Below are positions 60,644-64,000 of a stretch of DNA of 64,000 nucleotides, one piece after another. The DNA comes from Histidinibacterium lentulum. Its GTDB lineage: Bacteria; Pseudomonadota; Alphaproteobacteria; Rhodobacterales; Rhodobacteraceae. The notes under the pieces are model-generated. The model saw only the letters and a program-made list of their open reading frames with translations, made no database searches and was not told the origin of the DNA. The translations under genes were made by a program, and so were the position numbers. Where the stretch lies: contig NZ_ML119087.1 in assembly GCF_003789055.1 (NCBI RefSeq), positions 1 through 64,000 on the forward strand, read 5' to 3'. The first letter of the stretch is position 1, and each line of letters starts with the position of its first letter.

Positions 60644-62134
60644 ATGTTCGAAAATCTCTCCGAACGCCTCTCCGGCGTCTTCGACCGCCTGACGAAGCAG
60701 GGCGCGTTGAGCCCCGAGGACGTGAAATCCGCCCTGCGCGAGGTGCGCGTGGCGCTGCTCGAGGCGGATGTCTCTCTCGAGGTGGCGCGGGATTTCATCA
60801 AGGCGGTGGAGAAGAAGGCGACGGGAGCGTCCGTGACCAAGTCGGTCACACCGGGCCAGCAGGTCGTCAAGATCGTCCATGACGAGCTTGTCGGCGTCCT
60901 GACCGGGGACGAGGACCCGGGCCGCCTCAAGATCGACAATCCGCCCGCGCCGATCCTGATGGTGGGCCTGCAGGGGTCGGGAAAGACCACGACGACGGCC
61001 AAGCTCGCCAAGCGCTTGAAGGAGCGCGAGGGCAAGAAGGTGCTGATGGCCTCGCTCGACACCAACCGCCCCGCGGCGATGGAGCAACTGGCCATTCTCG
61101 GCGCCCAGATCGGCGTCGACACCCTGCCCATTGTCAAGGGCGAGGACGCCATCGCCATCGCGAAGCGGGCGAAGACCCAGGCGAGCTTCGGCGGCTACGA
61201 CGTCTACATGCTCGATACCGCCGGTCGGCTGCATATCGATGCCGAACTGATCGCGCAGGCCGCGGCCGTGCGCGACGTCGCGAACCCGCGCGAGACGCTG
61301 CTGGTCGTGGACGGCCTGACGGGCCAGGACGCGGTGAATGTTGCCGAGGAATTCGACGACAAGATCGGCGTTTCAGGCGTGGTGCTCACGCGGATGGACG
61401 GCGACGGGCGCGGAGGCGCGGCGCTGTCGATGCGCGCGGTGACCGGCAAGCCGATCCGGTTCGTCGGCCTCGGCGAGAAGATGGACGCCATCGAGGAGTT
61501 CCACGCCGAGCGGATCGCCGGGCGCATCCTTGGCATGGGCGACATCGTCAGCCTCGTCGAGAAGGCGCAGCAGACGCTGGAGGCCGAACAGGCCGAGCGG
61601 ATGATGAAGCGCTTCCAGAAGGGTCAGTTCAACATGAACGACCTGAAGATGCAGCTCGAACAGATGCAGAAGATGGGCGGCATGGAGGGCATGCTCGCCA
61701 TGATGCCGGGCGCGGGCAAGATGCAGAAGCAGATGACCGACGCGGGAATGGACGACAAGGTGCTGGCCCGACAGGTCGCCCTGATCAACTCGATGACGAA
61801 GAAGGAGCGGGCGAACCCGCAGATCCTTCAGGCCAGCCGCAAGAAGCGCATTTCCGCGGGTGCCGGCCTCGAGGTTGCGGAGCTCAACAAGCTGCTGAAA
61901 CAGCACAGGCAGATGTCCGACATGATGAAGAAGCTGGGCAAGATGGGCCGCGGCGGTCAGCTCCGGCAGATGATGAAGGGCATGTTCGGCAAGGGCGGCC
62001 CATCGGATGCGGATGTGGCGGCGGCAGCGCAGGCGCAGATGGGCCGGGGCGGGATGGCGCCGCCCGGCGGCTTTCCGGGCCTCGGCGGCGGCGGCCTGCC
62101 GCCCGGCCTCTCGGGTTTCGGCAAGAAGAAGTGA
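60644..62134 (+). CDS. ffh: Signal recognition particle protein
   Basis: 496 residues. N domain, G domain with P-loop GLQGSGKTTTTAKLA (near 107), DTNRPAAMEQL, DTAGRLHID and TRMDGDGRGGAAL, then the methionine-rich M domain (MQLEQMQKMGGMEGMLAMMPG, ANPQILQASRKKRISAGAG) that binds 4.5S RNA and signal sequences. The C-terminal tail is an Ala/Gly-rich low-complexity extension. GTG of the next gene overlaps the stop. Confidence 0.97.
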   Translation: MFENLSERLSGVFDRLTKQGALSPEDVKSALREVRVALLEADVSLEVARDFIKAVEKKATGASVTKSVTPGQQVVKIVHDELVGVLTGDEDPGRLKIDNPPAPILMVGLQGSGKTTTTAKLAKRLKEREGKKVLMASLDTNRPAAMEQLAILGAQIGVDTLPIVKGEDAIAIAKRAKTQASFGGYDVYMLDTAGRLHIDAELIAQAAAVRDVANPRETLLVVDGLTGQDAVNVAEEFDDKIGVSGVVLTRMDGDGRGGAALSMRAVTGKPIRFVGLGEKMDAIEEFHAERIAGRILGMGDIVSLVEKAQQTLEAEQAERMMKRFQKGQFNMNDLKMQLEQMQKMGGMEGMLAMMPGAGKMQKQMTDAGMDDKVLARQVALINSMTKKERANPQILQASRKKRISAGAGLEVAELNKLLKQHRQMSDMMKKLGKMGRGGQLRQMMKGMFGKGGPSDADVAAAAQAQMGRGGMAPPGGFPGLGGGGLPPGLSGFGKKK

Positions 62135-62697
62135 CCGCCGCGATGCGACTTCCCTCCGGGTTCCCCGGACAGCGCTTCATGGATGACGGCGCGGGCGGGC
62201 GGCTGCCTCCCGAAACGCCGCGCCTGCGCCTCGTGCTGCCTGCCCCCGAACACCGGGCGGCGCACGAGGCCTTTTGCGCAAGCCCGCGCTCCAACGTCGC
62301 CATGGCGGAGCAGGCGACCGATCATTTCGACGCCCTGCTGAACCATCATGACCTCCTGGGATACGGGCCCTTCGTCGCCGTTACCCGCGAGGGCAACGAG
62401 GCGATCGGCGTCTTCGGTCCTTGGAACCTCGACAGCCAGCCCGATCCGGAACTGGTTTTCCTTTTGTGGAACGCGTCCCACGAAGGCCGGGGACTGGCCT
62501 TCGAGGCCAGCGTTTCGACGCGGAGTTTCGCACACTGGGTTCTCGGCTGGCGGACGGCGGTGTCGTATGTCTCCGACGGCAACCACCGCGCGACCGGTCT
62601 CGCCATGCGACTGGGCGCGCTCCGCGACGGCACCTGGCGGACGCCCGCGGGCACGATCCTGCAGGTCTGGCGCCATCCCGACCCGGAGGCCGCATGA
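62131..62697 (+). CDS. GNAT-family acetyltransferase (1 of 3)
   Basis: 188 residues from GTG 62131, overlapping the ffh stop (an ATG at 62143 is the alternative). RLRLVLPAPEHRAAHEAF, FVAVTREGNEAIGVFGPWN, LVFLLWNASHEGRGLAFEA (acetyl-CoA loop variant) and WRTAVSYVSDGNHRATGLAMRLGA fit the RimJ/RimL-type GNAT fold. Substrate unknown. Followed by two more GNAT genes with ATGA overlaps. Confidence 0.85.
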   Translation: MTAAMRLPSGFPGQRFMDDGAGGRLPPETPRLRLVLPAPEHRAAHEAFCASPRSNVAMAEQATDHFDALLNHHDLLGYGPFVAVTREGNEAIGVFGPWNLDSQPDPELVFLLWNASHEGRGLAFEASVSTRSFAHWVLGWRTAVSYVSDGNHRATGLAMRLGALRDGTWRTPAGTILQVWRHPDPEAA

Positions 62698-63239
62698 CCT
62701 CCGACGTGGCCGCCCCTTCCGCCGAGCGTCTCGAGACCGAGCGGCTGATCCTTCGCCGTCCCGCGCCGAAGGACTGGGAGGCGGCGCGCGCCTTCTTCAC
62801 GTCGGACCGGTCCGCCGGTGTGGGCGGGCCCCATGACGAGGGACGGGCCTGGCGAGTCTTCGCCTCCGAACTCGGTCACTGGGAGATCCGCGGCTACGGC
62901 ATGTGGGCCGTCACCCTGCGCGGCGGCGACGACACCTGCGTCGCGCTGATCGGGCCGTGGCATCCCGCCGACTGGCCCGAGACGGAGATCGGCTGGATGG
63001 TCTGGGATCCCGGGATGGAGGGCACCGGTGTCGCCACCGAGGCCGCCCGCGCCGCCATCTCTCATGCCTGGAACGTGCTCGGGTGGGCCACGGTGGTCAG
63101 CTATGTGGGCGAAGGCAACGAAAGGTCCGCGCGGCTCGCGGAGAAGCTGGGCGCCGTCCTCGACCCCGACGCGCCCCAGCCCAAGGCCGGGTCGCGCTGC
63201 CGTGTCTACCGTCATCCTGTGCCCGGATCGCGGCCATGA
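62694..63239 (+). CDS. GNAT-family acetyltransferase (2 of 3)
   Basis: 181 residues from ATG 62694. ERLETERLILRRPAPKDW, EIGWMVWDPGMEGTGVATEAARA (GxG-type acetyl-CoA loop) and VVSYVGEGNERSARLAEKLGA are typical RimJ/RimL-type motifs. Overlaps both neighbours by 4 bp. Target unknown. Confidence 0.88.
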   Translation: MTSDVAAPSAERLETERLILRRPAPKDWEAARAFFTSDRSAGVGGPHDEGRAWRVFASELGHWEIRGYGMWAVTLRGGDDTCVALIGPWHPADWPETEIGWMVWDPGMEGTGVATEAARAAISHAWNVLGWATVVSYVGEGNERSARLAEKLGAVLDPDAPQPKAGSRCRVYRHPVPGSRP

Positions 63240-63808
63240 CCCGCCCCTGGCTGACCCCGCCGCGCGGCCCCGCGGCCGAGCGCGCCGCCGGTATCGTGGA
63301 GGCAATCCCGGTCCTGGAGACCGAGCGCCTGATCCTGCGTGCGCCGCGGCTTGACGACTGGCCCGGGCTGGAGCCGATCTGGACCTCCGACCGCGCCCGC
63401 CACATCGGCGGGCCGATGTCCCCCGAGGAGGCCTGGCTCGATTTCAATCAGCTTGTGGCCTCGTGGCTCCTGCGCGGCTTCGGCGCCTTCGTCCTCGAAG
63501 AGAGGGACACCGGCCGGGCGCTCGGTATCGCGACGCTGGATCACGAATGGGGCGACCCCGAACCGGAATTGGGCTGGCTGCTCGTCGAAGAGGCCGAGGG
63601 GCGCGGTCTCGCCCGCGAGGCCGGTCGGGCCCTCATCCGCCATGCGCGCGAGCTGATCGGAGATGGCAGCTTTGTCGCCTACATGGACCGCGCCCATGCC
63701 CGCTCCATACGCGTCGCGGAGGCGCTGGGCGGCGTGGCGGACAGCGACCCGCACCCCCTCGATCCCCGGGTGGTCGTCTACCGCTTTCCGGAGGAGTCCG
63801 AGGAATGA
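63236..63808 (+). CDS. GNAT-family acetyltransferase (3 of 3)
   Basis: 190 residues from ATG 63236. VLETERLILRAPRLDDW, ELGWLLVEEAEGRGLAREAGRA and FVAYMDRAHARSIRVAEALGG. Similar to the second gene, suggesting tandem duplication. Overlaps the chorismate mutase start by 4 bp. Confidence 0.88.
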   Translation: MTRPWLTPPRGPAAERAAGIVEAIPVLETERLILRAPRLDDWPGLEPIWTSDRARHIGGPMSPEEAWLDFNQLVASWLLRGFGAFVLEERDTGRALGIATLDHEWGDPEPELGWLLVEEAEGRGLAREAGRALIRHARELIGDGSFVAYMDRAHARSIRVAEALGGVADSDPHPLDPRVVVYRFPEESEE

Positions 63809-64000
63809 GCATGCTGGACCGCCAGGCAGGAGAGACCCCCGTGACCGACGCCATCACCAAGGCCGCCGACCTGCTGCGCGAGCACCGCGAGTCGATCGAC
63901 AGGCTCGACGCGATCCTCGTCTACACGCTGGGCGAGCGGTTCAAGCATACCCAGGCCGTGGGCCGGCTGAAGGCCCTCCACGACCTGCCCCCCGCCGATC
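63805..64000 (+). CDS. Chorismate mutase, AroQ type (partial, cut by window edge)
   Basis: 65 residues visible. AADLLREHRESIDRLDAILV, YTLGERFKHTQAVGRLKALH and DLPPAD are the first-helix pattern of alphaproteobacterial AroQ chorismate mutases (conserved Arg and Lys). Converts chorismate to prephenate. Start ATG overlaps the GNAT stop. Confidence 0.88.
   Translation, partial: MSMLDRQAGETPVTDAITKAADLLREHRESIDRLDAILVYTLGERFKHTQAVGRLKALHDLPPAD

Overview
The window looks like a chromosomal segment of a Rhodobacteraceae-type alphaproteobacterium. The evidence is the very high GC content, the b/b' arrangement of the F0 ATP synthase operon (atpI-atpB-atpE-atpF'-atpF), the uvrC-pgsA-moaD-moaE order, a phaA/phaB poly-hydroxybutyrate locus, an ffh-to-chorismate-mutase stretch, and an initiator tRNA with the C1/A72 mismatch. 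Genus and species cannot be fixed from the sequence alone.

1-2934 is an insertion-sequence graveyard. A large serine recombinase gene, of which only the C-terminal part remains, was interrupted by an IS3-family element. That IS3 copy was itself hit by an IS1111/IS110-type element (674-1991, intact transposase, 15-bp subterminal inverted repeats, candidate bridge RNA) and by an IS66-family element whose tail enters the window at its left edge.

2889-21049 is an integrated element of about 18.1 kb bounded by a perfect 47-bp direct repeat of the 3' half of tRNA-fMet; the intact tRNA is at 21005-21081. It has a tyrosine integrase, a divergent AlpA-like regulator, a primase-helicase, a repeat-rich intergenic region, small and large terminase, portal, a protease-capsid fusion, a gpW-like joining protein and a DUF2190 cement protein. 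It has no recognisable tail, lysis or CI-type repressor genes. This is the layout of a capsid-forming phage satellite (cf-PICI-like) rather than a complete prophage. An AT-richer three-gene restriction-modification cassette sits between terL and portal, and a CoiA-like nuclease sits at the distal end. This island is the most interesting object in the window.

21082-64000 is core chromosome in compact, mostly overlapping operons: a KduD-like dehydrogenase; a YadG/YadH-like ABC exporter; an S49 peptidase, small zinc-ribbon protein, Ca/Na antiporter and FolM-like SDR chain; uvrC, pgsA, moaD and moaE; tag; an EAL protein; phaA, patatin and phaB; trmN6 and a DUF2007 protein; ispB, ispE and a TPR protein; ETF-ubiquinone oxidoreductase; greA; gshA; an HIT protein; a surface-polysaccharide-like trio (GT14 glycosyltransferase, sulfotransferase, unknown); a 5'-nucleotidase-like protein; nth with a PfkB kinase; an Ada/Ogt-type alkyltransferase; an OmpA lipoprotein; a FadR-type regulator; the F0 operon; ArsR and LysR regulators; two paralogous membrane proteins; ffh; three tandem GNATs; and the start of a chorismate mutase gene. 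Two families of REP-like palindromes and several terminators punctuate the intergenic spaces.
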